Source: Vigna angularis (lineage: Eukaryota; Streptophyta; Magnoliopsida; Fabales; Fabaceae). From it: a stretch of DNA of 64,000 nucleotides. Below the pieces are notes generated by a model, which ran no database searches, was not told the DNA's origin, and saw only the letters and a list, made by a program, of their open reading frames with translations. Position 1 is the first letter of the stretch, and every line of letters begins with the position of its first letter. The stretch spans positions 24,534,501 through 24,598,500 of the forward strand of contig NC_068970.1 in the NCBI RefSeq assembly GCF_016808095.1. The letters run 5' to 3'. Shown one piece after another: positions 22,699 through 32,933 of the stretch. The translations under genes were made by a program, and so were the position numbers.

Positions 22699-23276
22699 TT
22701 ATGAAAGAGATGAAAAAAGATTTATTGAATAAAAACAATATAATATTGTCAATTGCACTTTAAAAGCATTCCCTATCATGGAATCATTAGAATTAACTAG
22801 CAAAGGCAACCCCTCTTCATCCATTCTGGTGAGAATAAGTGCACCACCACCAAAAGTCTTCTTTACCACATACGGGCCTTCATAATTTGGAGTCCACTTG
22901 CCCCTGTGATCCTTTGGTATTGGCAAAAATCTTTTTTTAGGACCAGTTCACCTTCTTGGAATTCCCTTCGCTGGTGTAGTTGTCCATGGCATGTTGCGGT
23001 CAATCTTTTTTCAATGAGATTGAGTTGATCAAACCGGGTTTGAACCCAATCTACTTCTTCTAACTGGTTTCCACTAACACTTGTAGGGATGGGATTTCTA
23101 CCTCGAAGTGTAGTACTGCTTCTGTTCCATATACCAAAGAAAAAGGTGTTGCCCCAGTCTACATGCGTACCGATGTGTAGTGACCGAGTAAATCGAAGGT
23201 ACAATCCTCTTGATATTTTTTTATTAACGGCCTTGACTGCCCCATTCATTTTTGGGCGACGATGTGAAGTTTGATT
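22699..23276 (-). pseudogene. Ogre-like integrase C-terminal remnant
   Basis: Two minus-strand frames carry the end of a Ty3/gypsy polyprotein. 23249-22863 includes PKMNGAVKAVNKK-like sequence (integrase region after the catalytic glutamate) and VDWVQTRFDQLNLIEKRL. 22926-22699 continues with HRGKWTPNYEGPYVVKKTF. A frameshift near 22930 and indels in 23150-23230 break it. The HHCC and DDE residues are missing. It joins an RT scrap directly upstream, so a large internal deletion removed RT, RNase H and the integrase core. Confidence 0.8.
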
Positions 23277-23287
23277 GTTCAGGTTTG

Positions 23288-23440
23288 CGGCGATGAGAAA
23301 TTATCTTTAAATCACGATAGTCGACACACATTTGCTCATTATCGTCCTTCTTCGACACGATACTTGCCACCTATTGCGAGTATTTTGCCCCGGCTAAGAA
23401 TCTCGCCTCGAACTGTTTTCGTACTTCATCATTGATTTTG
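23288..23440 (-). pseudogene. Ogre-like reverse transcriptase N-terminal scrap
   Basis: The minus strand reads a sequence like VRKQFEARFLAGAKYSQ, an in-frame stop, then VSKKDDNEQMCVDYRDLK. This is the conserved start of Ty3/gypsy RT (the 'CVDYRDLN' block). The catalytic YVDD region is absent; the sequence passes straight into integrase-derived sequence at about 23276. Confidence 0.7.
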
Positions 23441-23888
23441 ATGACATGCTAAAAGTAACTCGTGTTGAACTCTTTCTTCATGCTAGTGCCGATCTTTGCC
23501 TCCTATCTCTCGCTTTCTCCTTCTATATTAAAGATTTCAACCTCTCCTTGATGGGGTTTTATTTCTTTAGAATCTTACTTCACCAATCTCATTACCCCTG
23601 GAGAGGGTTATGGGTCAATCATAATCATCTTCCATGTTATTGATAGGGAGCTCAAAATTAGGAAAATCAACATTATTGTTTTCAAAACATTCATTGTCAT
23701 ATCCGTATTATTTGAGTTAAAAAATTTAAGCCACGAGATGATGAAAAAAACGAAACAAATATGATTTAATGTTAAACCAAATGCAAAAGAAAATGTCAAC
23801 CCGTAACGTACGAACCCCAAGGCTCCGGGCAAAGCAGTGAGGTTAATTAAAAACGATTACATTTCAATAAGCATCACAGACAAATTCT

Positions 23889-25676
23889 TTATCTTTCAGC
23901 CCTTGGGTTTGCAAATACATCTTCTTCCTTATCCTTGTGGTATATTTGTAGGAAATTTCCGTCGATCAGATCTTGGAGAATGCTTCTAAACCTGGTACAC
24001 TCATTAATGATATGTTCGGCTCCTGGACAGATTCCACATGTCACGCCGAGGCCATCTCCACCCCTTAACAAACCCAATCTTATCAGCGTTTCAAAAATGA
24101 CCTTTTTAGAACTACAAATTTTACTAACATCCTACACTAGCCTGTGTCGTCCAACCTCGATGGCATTTGTTGAGGTATTTTCGTGCTCGATAAGGGGATT
24201 GACTTCAACACTAGGTTTGTCTTCTTGGAACTTCAGCCATCCTGCATCAATTAGAGATTGTACTGTGAATTTAAGAGAGGCGCATCCTTCGGTCGAATGG
24301 CCAATGGCTCCCCCGTGAAAATCGCATCTCGCACTTACATCAAAACTTTTAGGGTATGGAGGCTGTAAGGGTTTTATTGGACGAATAGCGGCCAAACTCT
24401 TCTTAAGGAGATGAGGTAACAAATCTGTATACGTCATAGGAATGGGAGTGAAAATTTTCAATTGGTTCCTCCTGGCATTAGCACTTTGACCAACATTCTG
24501 ATCTGGACCTAAACCGGCTCCAGTGCCCCTAGCATTAGCCTGTTGTGGTTGATAATATCCTGGTTGTCGAGGTCTCATTTGGGGACCAGACACTGTATTG
24601 TTCACATAAAGAGGATAACTCGGGCTTGGTTGATAGCTATGTGTGGGCGCATGACCTCCCCACATGGGTATTGCTGATGTTGCATGCACTCCCCCTTCTT
24701 TCTCTTTCCCTGGATTAAAAATAGATTTCTTCGGAGTGGTGGCTTGAGATATAATTTTCCCACTTTTCAGTCCGATTTCAATTGTTTCGCCTATGATGAT
24801 GATATCAGCGAAATTGGAAGACACGTTGCCAATCATATGCTCATAAAAAGGTGGTTGTAGTGTGCTTACAAACATTGCAACCATCTCCTTGTCATATAGA
24901 GGTGGTTCAACCTGCGCTGCCAGCTCTCTCCATCGTTGCGCGTATTCTTTAAAAGACTCCTCATCTTTCTTTGCCATATGGTGCAACTGTAACTTGTCTG
25001 GCGCGACATGCATGTTGTATTTGTACTGTCTTACAAAGGCATCTGCCAAATCTGTCCAAGAACAGATATGAGAGGATTCCAGATGCGTATACCAACTCAA
25101 CGCTGCTTCAGCCAAACTATCTTGAAAGAAATGAATAAGTAGTTTATCGTCGTATGCGTAGGCAGCCATTTTTCGACAATACATGGTCAAATGGTTCTTA
25201 GGGCATGTGTTTCCCTTGTATTTCTCAAATTCTGGCACCTTAAACTTGTGTGGAATGGTCACTCCTGGAGCCAAACTCAACCTTGCCACGTCACCAAACC
25301 CGTAACTTTCAAACCCTTCTATGGCTCTCAGTCTACCTTCTAGAACTTCAAGTTTATCCTTCGCTCCTTCTACGTTCGCATGCAAAGTAGCATCTTGTGC
25401 GACAATTGTGTGGGGAAGCTTGGACGTTTCATTCAGTTTTGCCTCAGTTGTGTGGATAGGCCCCTGGGTACTAATGGGAAGTACATTGTCAGTTACGGGA
25501 AAAGCCAAAGAAGTATGCTCTGCCTCTGAATGATCTCCAATAGGCGGTGTGTAACCTGGTGGTAAACCATACATTGGAAATGTGAATTGTGTGCCCACAG
25601 CGTCATGTACTGGAGTGTGAGCATTATCATCAGCCTTTGCAAACGAAGTCTCTCCTGCGGTTTTCATGGCTTTCAA
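23889..25676 (-). pseudogene. gag: Ogre/Tat-type gag, interrupted by one stop codon
   Basis: A minus-strand frame of 514 codons (25676-24132), then after one in-frame TAG (24134-24132) the same frame continues to 23889. The central capsid-like part (about residues 150-300) has YCRKMAAYAYDDKLLIHFFQ, LAEAALSWYTHLE and a FVRQYKYN block typical of plant Ty3/gypsy gag. A CDFHGGAIGHSTEGC zinc-knuckle-like motif is near residue 465, and a second (CGICPGAEHIINEC) lies after the stop near 24040. Gag packages element RNA into virus-like particles. The start at 25676 is the first ATG of the open frame; more N-terminal sequence may lie in 25677-25760. Confidence 0.85.
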
Positions 25677-26138
25677 CGCTTCTAAAATTTGACCGACTTG
25701 ATCCTTTAGCTGACTAATATCGGCCTTTACAGTTTCACGTTCCTCTTCTCAATCTTCCATAGCTTTGGAGTTTGCTCGAGTCTTATAAGGATGTCGTGGA
25801 AGTTTTGTCGTTGTTTTTTTTCTTAAACTTTATACTGTTTTTATTAACTTGGATTAGATGAAAACGAATTATGCGAAAATGCAGAAATGATGCATGCTAA
25901 AAATAAACGGAAATCACAGAAAAGTTGAAAGTGGTAAGGATTTAAAGGACACTGGATAGCCACGTTGGCGTGTAATATGTGAATATGAGATACAACACAC
26001 CAAATGGTGTTTGGTAAAATAAGTATGGAGATATGTATCCATGAATGTTAGAGATGCCCTAGTTTTTAGGCATGAGTTTTGTTCATAATAGGGAACGGGT
26101 ATGGAAAGGATTTACTGAAAAAGGATTGCCCCCAAATG
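25677..26138 (-). other. Ogre-like leader upstream of gag
   Basis: No coding signal beyond a possible short N-terminal extension of gag. It should contain the 5' untranslated leader of the Ogre-like element; no primer-binding site was identified. The Tat element inserted at its right edge. Confidence 0.4.
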
Positions 26139-26143
26139 GTTGT

Positions 26144-26796
26144 TGTACCAGTAGGGACCGGACGCTGTACGGAAGGACATCCAAGTCATTGGATTGTCAA
26201 ATGGACCGGCCGCCCATTTCAGCGTACAAGACCCAAGGGCCGGACACCGTACGGAAGAACATCCGTGCCAACGGATTACCCACTGATCGGCCGCCCACTA
26301 TAACATAGACCCAGGAGAGTACACTTCTATCCACTTATAGGGCGGCCGCCCTTATGCCCCGTGACCATACTCTTGTGAAAAGCTACGTAAGGCAGGGCGG
26401 ACGCTCGCACGCCCATACCCAGAACTCACCCGGAGCCGGCCACCCGACCGTCCGGATAGGCCGGCCATGTAACTAATCATCCTAGTTTAAGGTAAGTAGG
26501 GTTTAAAAGCTATTTGGGCTGAATTGGGCCGTGATTAACGTTCCACTAATCCCAAGCCCATAGCGAAAACTATAAATACAGATCCAGGGTGAGTGGTAGA
26601 TAGGTTGCATTTACTGCACATTTATTACTGTCTGAGAAAAACGCCTTAGCTCTCAACTGACTTTGGCATCAGAGAATCTTTTGTAGGTCTCCCACCGGCG
26701 GACTGAGGAGTGAGAACAGAGGATCCGACGTACGGATGACGAGAAGAGAGTGACGTGGAAACGTGGGACCAGCACTGCCCCCCCACACCCGAAACA
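26144..26796 (+). repeat. 5' LTR of the Tat element
   Basis: 653 bp from TGTACCAG to CCGAAACA, matching 35472-36124. It begins directly after TSD GTTGT and ends two bases before the primer-binding site. Confidence 0.95.
26571..26578 (+). promoter_or_regulatory. TATA box of the Tat 5' LTR
   Basis: TATAAATA in the middle of the LTR, conserved at 35899-35906 in the 3' LTR. It should drive genomic RNA synthesis. Confidence 0.75.
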
Positions 26797-26798
26797 AC

Positions 26799-26816
26799 TG
26801 GCACCCACCGTGGGGC
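26799..26816 (+). promoter_or_regulatory. Primer-binding site of the Tat element
   Basis: TGGCACCCACCGTGGGGC follows the LTR after two bases. TGG at its start pairs with the CCA end of a tRNA. Similar TGGCGCCCACCGTGGGGC sites occur in other Tat elements; I do not assign the tRNA. Confidence 0.75.
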
Positions 26817-26836
26817 CGTGTGATTCTAAATACCCA

Positions 26837-28321
26837 ATGGTGACCACGAGAAATATGAACAACGACGACCCTATCGAGATGATCAGAGTTCTACAACAAA
26901 AGATGGACGAGATGCAACAGCGTCACGAAGATGAGCTGGCGGCTGTGAAGGCCGACTGTGAGGCCCGGATAAGCCGGGAAGTAGCCAAGAAGACGGAAGA
27001 GGACGAGCGGGCGAAGGAGAAGGGGAAGGCGGTCGCGGACGAACGTTCGGAGCAAAATACCGAACGTGACGAGACCTGGAGGCCGACTGGCACCGAGGCC
27101 GAGGGTAGTAAGGCCAAGTCTGTGCACGCGGAGAGCGCGGCCGAGGACAGACGGATGGCAGTCAAACCGGAACCTTCCTCCACGATGTTACTCCCCTTTG
27201 CCCAAAACATAATGGACGTTCAAATTTCTGAACAGTTCATTGCACCTCAATTCAAAATATATGATGGAACGACCGATCCTGAGGGCCACGTCAAAACATT
27301 CTCAAACGCAATGGCATTCAGAACGGGTAACGACGCCATCTGGTGCCGAGCGTTCTCGCTGTCCTTGGAGGACGAGGCCCTCGAATGGTTCAACAACCTG
27401 CCTCCCAATTCCATAGAGAATTTCGCCGGACTGAAGCAGTTATTTATACGGCAATTCGCGGCTAGCAGCACTCAAGACTTGACCGTGTTCGAGCTAGTCA
27501 ACCTGAAGCAGGGAAAGGAAGAAACGCTGAGAGCGTTCATGGACCGGTACCAGAAAACCGTCCGGCGGGTGAAGGCGTTGAGTCCGGAGCTCGCCCTCCA
27601 TTACATTCTGCCTGCCCTCAAGCCCGGTCCGTTCAAAGATAGCGTCTGCCGACGGGCCCCTAAGACCATGGAGCTGAGGGAACGTGCGGCAGACGAGATC
27701 AGAGTTAAGGAGATGAAGTTATCGTACAAGAAGGAGAGCCAGGAGCTGCGGAGCGAGAAGGCAGACGGGGGGAAACCCGGTAATTCGGGAGGAAAACCGG
27801 GCGGCGGCAGGCAGAAAGAACCGCCCCGAGGGCCCCGCTTTCAACAATATACCCCCCTGAACGCCCCCCGGGAGAAGATCCTACGGGAGGCGCTCAGCGC
27901 GGACCTGCTCCCAGAACCCCTGAAGCGACCAACACCATCTGGCGCTGATGGAAGTAAACACTGCGCCTACCACAAGAACATGGGTCATACCACCGAGGAG
28001 TGTGTGACCCTGAAGAACAAAATTGAGCAGCTAATCCAGGTCGGGAAGCTGAAGAAGTACATACGGGACGATCGTCCTCAGGCACCCGCCGAGAGGACTG
28101 CCAGGCGACCAACCTACAGGTCCGAGAGACCTAGGAGCGACAAGAACGAACGTCCTCGCTCCGAGCGAAGCCGAAGCCGAAGTAGAAGTCGCGAACGTCC
28201 GCTAAGGGGGCACATCAACACGATCTCCGGAGGATTTGCCGGGGGAGGATCGACGGCGTCCGCCCGAAAACGCCACATACGAGCACTACATTCAGTGCAT
28301 TCAGTGGATAGGCCCCGGTGA
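26837..28321 (+). CDS. gag: Tat element gag
   Basis: The open frame reaches back into the LTR (26750), but the ATG at 26837, 41 bases after the LTR, is the likely start (MVTTRNMNNDDP), giving about 494 residues. The N-terminal third is charged and coiled-coil-like. The capsid-like block includes AFSLSLEDEALEWFNNLP and LKQLFIRQFA. A CAYHKNMGHTTEEC zinc knuckle lies in the last third, followed by an Arg/Ser-rich tail (RSRSRSRERPLRG). The frame closes with TGA at 28319-28321, and the very next codons continue in the same frame into protease. In related elements gag and pol are usually one frame, so this TGA may be a CGA-to-TGA mutation or a read-through site. Confidence 0.87.
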   Translation: MVTTRNMNNDDPIEMIRVLQQKMDEMQQRHEDELAAVKADCEARISREVAKKTEEDERAKEKGKAVADERSEQNTERDETWRPTGTEAEGSKAKSVHAESAAEDRRMAVKPEPSSTMLLPFAQNIMDVQISEQFIAPQFKIYDGTTDPEGHVKTFSNAMAFRTGNDAIWCRAFSLSLEDEALEWFNNLPPNSIENFAGLKQLFIRQFAASSTQDLTVFELVNLKQGKEETLRAFMDRYQKTVRRVKALSPELALHYILPALKPGPFKDSVCRRAPKTMELRERAADEIRVKEMKLSYKKESQELRSEKADGGKPGNSGGKPGGGRQKEPPRGPRFQQYTPLNAPREKILREALSADLLPEPLKRPTPSGADGSKHCAYHKNMGHTTEECVTLKNKIEQLIQVGKLKKYIRDDRPQAPAERTARRPTYRSERPRSDKNERPRSERSRSRSRSRERPLRGHINTISGGFAGGGSTASARKRHIRALHSVHSVDRPR

Positions 28322-31300
28322 ACTATGCCTCCCATCACGTTTTCGGATGAAGACTTTCACGCACCTGACCCCGATCAGGACGACCCTATGGTGATAACAG
28401 CCGAGATCGCCCGCTACGGCATCAGCAACGTCTTGGTAGATCAGGGGAGCTCAGTGAATATTCTCTACTGGAAGACCTTCCAGCAAATGGACATCTCGGA
28501 AGATCTTATCGTTCCTTACAACGGCCAGATCGTGGGATTCGCGGGAGAGAGAGTGGACACTCGCGGTTATTTGGAGTTAAGGACAAGGCTAGGAACCGGA
28601 CGATCAAGTGAAGAAAAGAGAATCCGATATCTGCTGGTCGAGGCCAACACCTCCTACAACGTGTTACTCGGCCGGCCGTGCCTAAACGCTTTCGGTGCAA
28701 TCGTGTCCACTCCCCATCTCACAATGAAGTACCCCTCCGAGAAGGGAACCATATGCACGGTCCGGGCGGATCAGAAGACGGCCCGGGAATGCTACGCAGC
28801 CGGTCTGAAGCTGCACACCCACCCAGGAAAAAGAAGGGCGACCAGTTCCGAAGTCGCTATGGCCGACCTCGACCCCAGGACGAATACCGAAGACCGATTG
28901 GAGCCTATGGGAGAAACCCAGCCGGTCCTAATAGGGAAGGAGCCCGCCCAAACGACCACCATGGCGAGGGGATTGGACCCTGAGGTGGAAAAAGAGCTCA
29001 GATCGCTCTTGTGGAAAAACAGGGACCTGTTCGCATGGACGACGACCGATATGCCGAGGATTCATCCCTCAGTCATGTCTCACAGGCTAGCCCTGTTCAA
29101 AGAAGCCCGTCCGGTGGCGCAGAAGAAGCGGAGGCAGGGAGAGGAGAAGAGAAGAGCTGTGAAGGAAGAGGTGGGGAAGTTGAAGGCGGCCGGCTTTATC
29201 AGAGAGGTCACCTACACCACTTGGTTGGCCAACGTAGTAATGGTGAAAAAGGCTAGTGAGAAGTGGCGGATGTGCACGGACTACACTGATCTGAACAAAG
29301 CCTGCCCGAAAGACTCCCACCCCTTACCCAGCATCGACGCGTTGGTAGACGGTGCGTCCGGACACCGGATACTCAGCTTCCTCGACGCGTATTCTGGGTA
29401 TAACCAGATACCCATGTACGGGCCCGACCAAGAAAAGACCGCCTTCATGACGGAACGGGCGAACTTTTGCTACGAAGTGATGCCCTTTGGCCTGAAGAAT
29501 GCCGGAGCGACTTACAAGCGGCTAATGGACCGGATCTTCTAGGAGCAAATTGGCAGGTGCATGGACGTCTATGTGGACGACATGGTCGTCCGATCGACGA
29601 ACGGAATCGACCACACGAAGGACTTGGAGGAGGTTTTTCGCCAAGTCAGGAAGTTCGGGATGCGCCTGAATCCGGCAAAATGTACGTTCGGGGTAGCCGC
29701 CGGGAAGTTCTTAGGCTTCATGCTCACGTCCAGGGGAATTAAGGCTAATCCAGACAAGTGTGAAGCGGTACTGCAGATGCAGAGCCCGACCACCCTTAAA
29801 GAAGTACAAAGGCTCGTAGGGCGGCTCACGGCATTGTCCCGATTCATCCCAAAGTTGGCCGAACGAGTCAGACCCGTCCTACGAAGAATGAAGAAGGGAG
29901 CCGGCTCGGTATGGGACGCTGAGTGCGAACGGGCGTTCCAGGACGTCAAAACGATCCTGCTTAACCCACCCGTGATGAACCGTCCGGCGCCAGGGGAGGA
30001 CTTGCATATCTTCCTGGGCGTATCCGAATCGGCCATCAGTGTCGTATTAACACAGGAAAAGCCTCAATCAAAGCTAGTATACTTCGTCAGCCGAACGCTC
30101 CTGGACCGAGAGACTCGTTACCAACGAGTGGAAAAGGTAGCGCTCGCGCTGTTGAACGCGTCGAGACGCCTCCGGCCTTACTTCCATAGCCACCAAATCG
30201 TCGTCAAGACCGATTTCCCCATCTCGAAAATCCTAAGGAAGCCAGACCTGGCAATACGCATATGGGCGTGGGCGGTAGAACTGTCCGAGTTCGGCTTGCG
30301 CTACGAACCGAGAGGGCCGATCAGGGGCCAGCACCTCGCCGACTTCGCAGCTGAACTACTTCCCACCCACCAGGACGAGTGGAATTTGTATGTAGATGGG
30401 GCGTCCGACAGGTCAGTCTGTGGGGCTGGCATCGTATTGGAGGGACCTAACGGATTCTTGTTAGAGCACTCCTTGATATTCAAATTCAAAGCCTCCAATA
30501 ACCAAGCAGAATACGAAGCTTTGGTGGTCGGCCTAGGATTGGCAAAGGACATGGGGGCGAAGAAAATCACCTGCCGGACGGACTCCCAACTAGTCGTCGG
30601 CAAGATGAATGGTGACTTTCAAGTGAAGGAGGAGCATTTGATGCGATACTTCCACCGTGCGTCAGAACTGGCAAGGGCGTTCGACCAAATCACCATCCAA
30701 CATATTCCGAGGGACGAAAATACCCGGGCGGACATGTTATCGAAGCTCAGCTCGGGCAAAGAGAGGGGACAGCTGACGACCATCGTGCGACAAGTGTTGT
30801 TTCAACCCTCCATCGACTGTGCGGCAGTGTCTACCAAAGAGGAGGATTGGTGTTCCGAAGTCAGAGAAATTATGTCTCGACAGGATGACGGACGCCCTGT
30901 CCGGCCCAGCGAAGCAAAGAAGATCGCCCGCTACCTATTAGTGGGGGACAGTCTGTACAGGAGGGGGTTCTCTACCCCCCTTCTTAAGTGCCTGGGGGAG
31001 CAAGAGGCACACTATGTGATGGACGAACTCCACAACGGCATATGTGGCTTTCACACAGGCGGGCGGACGCTAAAAGCCCGAGTCCTAAGAGCCGGCTACT
31101 ATTGGCCGACTATGGAAGCGGATACAAAGACGTTCGTCCAGAAATGCATTAGTTGTCAGGAGCACGCCAATGACACTCATCTGCACCCTCACACGCTGCA
31201 CACGATCGTATCGCCCTGGCCGTTCGCTCAATGGGGGATGGATATCGTAGGACCGTTTCCCATAGGCCGGGCCCAGAAGAAATTCCTGTTAGTGGCGGTG

Positions 31301-32073
31301 GACTACTTCACTAAGTGGGTAGAGGCCGAGCCCCTAGCAACCATAACAGCCGCCCAGGTCCAAAAATTCTGCTGGAAGTTGATATGCCGCTTCGGCCTTC
31401 CGCGCACGATCATCACGGATAACGGCCGGCAGTTCATCGACAGAAAACTGACCGAGTTCTTTGATGGGTTGGGAATTAGACATGTCACCAGCTCGTTAGA
31501 ACACCCTCAGACGAACGGTCAGGTGGAGGCGATGAACAAGACGGTAGTCGCTGAGCTAAAACGGCGGTTAGGGGAGCGAAAGGGGCGTGGGTCGACGAGC
31601 TACCCGAAGTCCTGTGGGCATATCGGTGCACGCCGCATGGAACAACTGGGGAGACCCCCTTTAACTTAACGTATGGCACTGACGCCATGTTGCCAGTCGA
31701 GCTAGGGGAGCCATCATTAAGGCGGCAGGTCGAAGACTTACAGCTAAACAGCCAGGAACTAAGGATCGAGCTGGACTCCTTGGACGAACGTCGAGACCGG
31801 GCGGCCTTAAGAGCCGAAGCATGCAAGCGCATGATGGAAAGAAAATACAACTCCAAGGTGCGGCCTAGAAGCTTCCAAGAAGGCGACTTAGTATGGAGAA
31901 AGGCTGGCGAAGCTCGTCGCGTAGCAGCACATGGCAAGCTGGCGGCAAAATGGGAAGGACCGTTCCGGGTTGTCGAAGCGCTCGGAAATGGGGCATACAG
32001 GCTACAAAGCTCGGACGGACGGCCTCTCCCAAACACTTGGAACGCCATACATTTAAAATTTTATTTTAGTTGA
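28322..32073 (+). pseudogene. pol: Tat element pol: protease, RT, RNase H, archaeal-type RNase H, integrase
   Basis: The same frame as gag runs 28322-29539: retropepsin with DQGSSVNILY (about 28439), then RT with MCTDYTDLNKACPKD and LDAYSGYNQ. TAG at 29540-29542 interrupts RT just before the catalytic YVDDMV (29570-29587); the frame continues to about 31583. It then carries RT-linked RNase H, a second RNase H (YVDGAS, NQAEYEAL, RTDSQLV) near 30380-30740, the HHCC finger (HTGGRTLK...CISCQEH), and integrase D,D,E at MDIVGPF, ITDNGRQF and GQVEAMNK. One lost G near 31580-31586 shifts the frame; the C-terminal end resumes from about 31587 to 32073 (VLWAYRCTPHG, LVWRKAGEAR, KWEGPF). All catalytic residues are present despite the breaks. 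Confidence 0.9.
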
Positions 32074-32164
32074 ATCATGACTTGTATTTTCATTCTTCGA
32101 TTATCAATTCAATTACAGGCCGCCCATTTTCTCTCAAGATTAAGTCTCAGAGTAAAGCAAAAAC

Positions 32165-32690
32165 CCGAGTTGATGAACGGAGAGTTCCCCAGGAACCACT
32201 GTCAACTTGGTCGGACGGTGAACGGAGAGTTCTTTCCGGAGAACCACTGCCGTTCGTGCCTTAAAAGCCCAAGTTGATGAACGGAGAGTTCCCCAGGAAC
32301 CATTGTCAACTTGGCCGGACGGTGAACGGAGAGTTCTTTCCGAAGAACCACTGCCGTCCGTGCCTTAAAAGCCCAAGTTGATGAACGGAGAGTTCCCCAG
32401 GAACCACTGTCAACTTGGCCGGACGGTGAACGGAGAGTTCTTTCCGAAGAACCACTACCGTCTGTGCCTTAAAAATCCAAGTTGATGAACAGAGAGTTCC
32501 CCAGGAACCACTGTCAACTTGGCCGGACGGTAAACGAAGAACTCTTTCCGAGGAACCATTGTCGTCCGCCCCCTAAAAGGTCCAAGATGATAAACTGTTC
32601 CCCGGGAGTCATTGCCAACTTGGCCGGACGGTCAACAAAGTTTTCCTTTCCGAAGGGCCACGGACCGTCCAAGCCTTAAGAGCCCAAACC
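32165..32690. repeat. Tandem repeat of about 104 bp, five units, each a doubled half-unit
   Basis: Units start with GATGAACGGAGAGTTCC or variants at 32171, 32276, 32380, 32485 and 32588. Within a unit two related halves alternate (GAGAGTTCCCCAGGAACC and GAGAGTTCTTTCCGAAGAACC). Position between pol and the antisense gene matches the variable 3' region of Tat/Ogre elements. No coding function. Confidence 0.9.
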
Positions 32691-32933
32691 GATTAGGGCG
32701 GGCGACTAACGAGAAAATAACGTTTAGTGTGGTTCATTTTACCTTAAGCAAAATATATAAATGCACATCGAAAAGCTTAAAAAGAAACAGGAAAGGTGAA
32801 CTGTGTATTGATCGGCGAAAGCACCAAACGTGCCAAGCATTTACAAAAGGACCGCCCGGCCAACATCTCGACAAACCAAGACGTTGGGCGGGCGGCCACA
32901 ATAATACACATTGCAAAAATGAAATGAAAAAAT

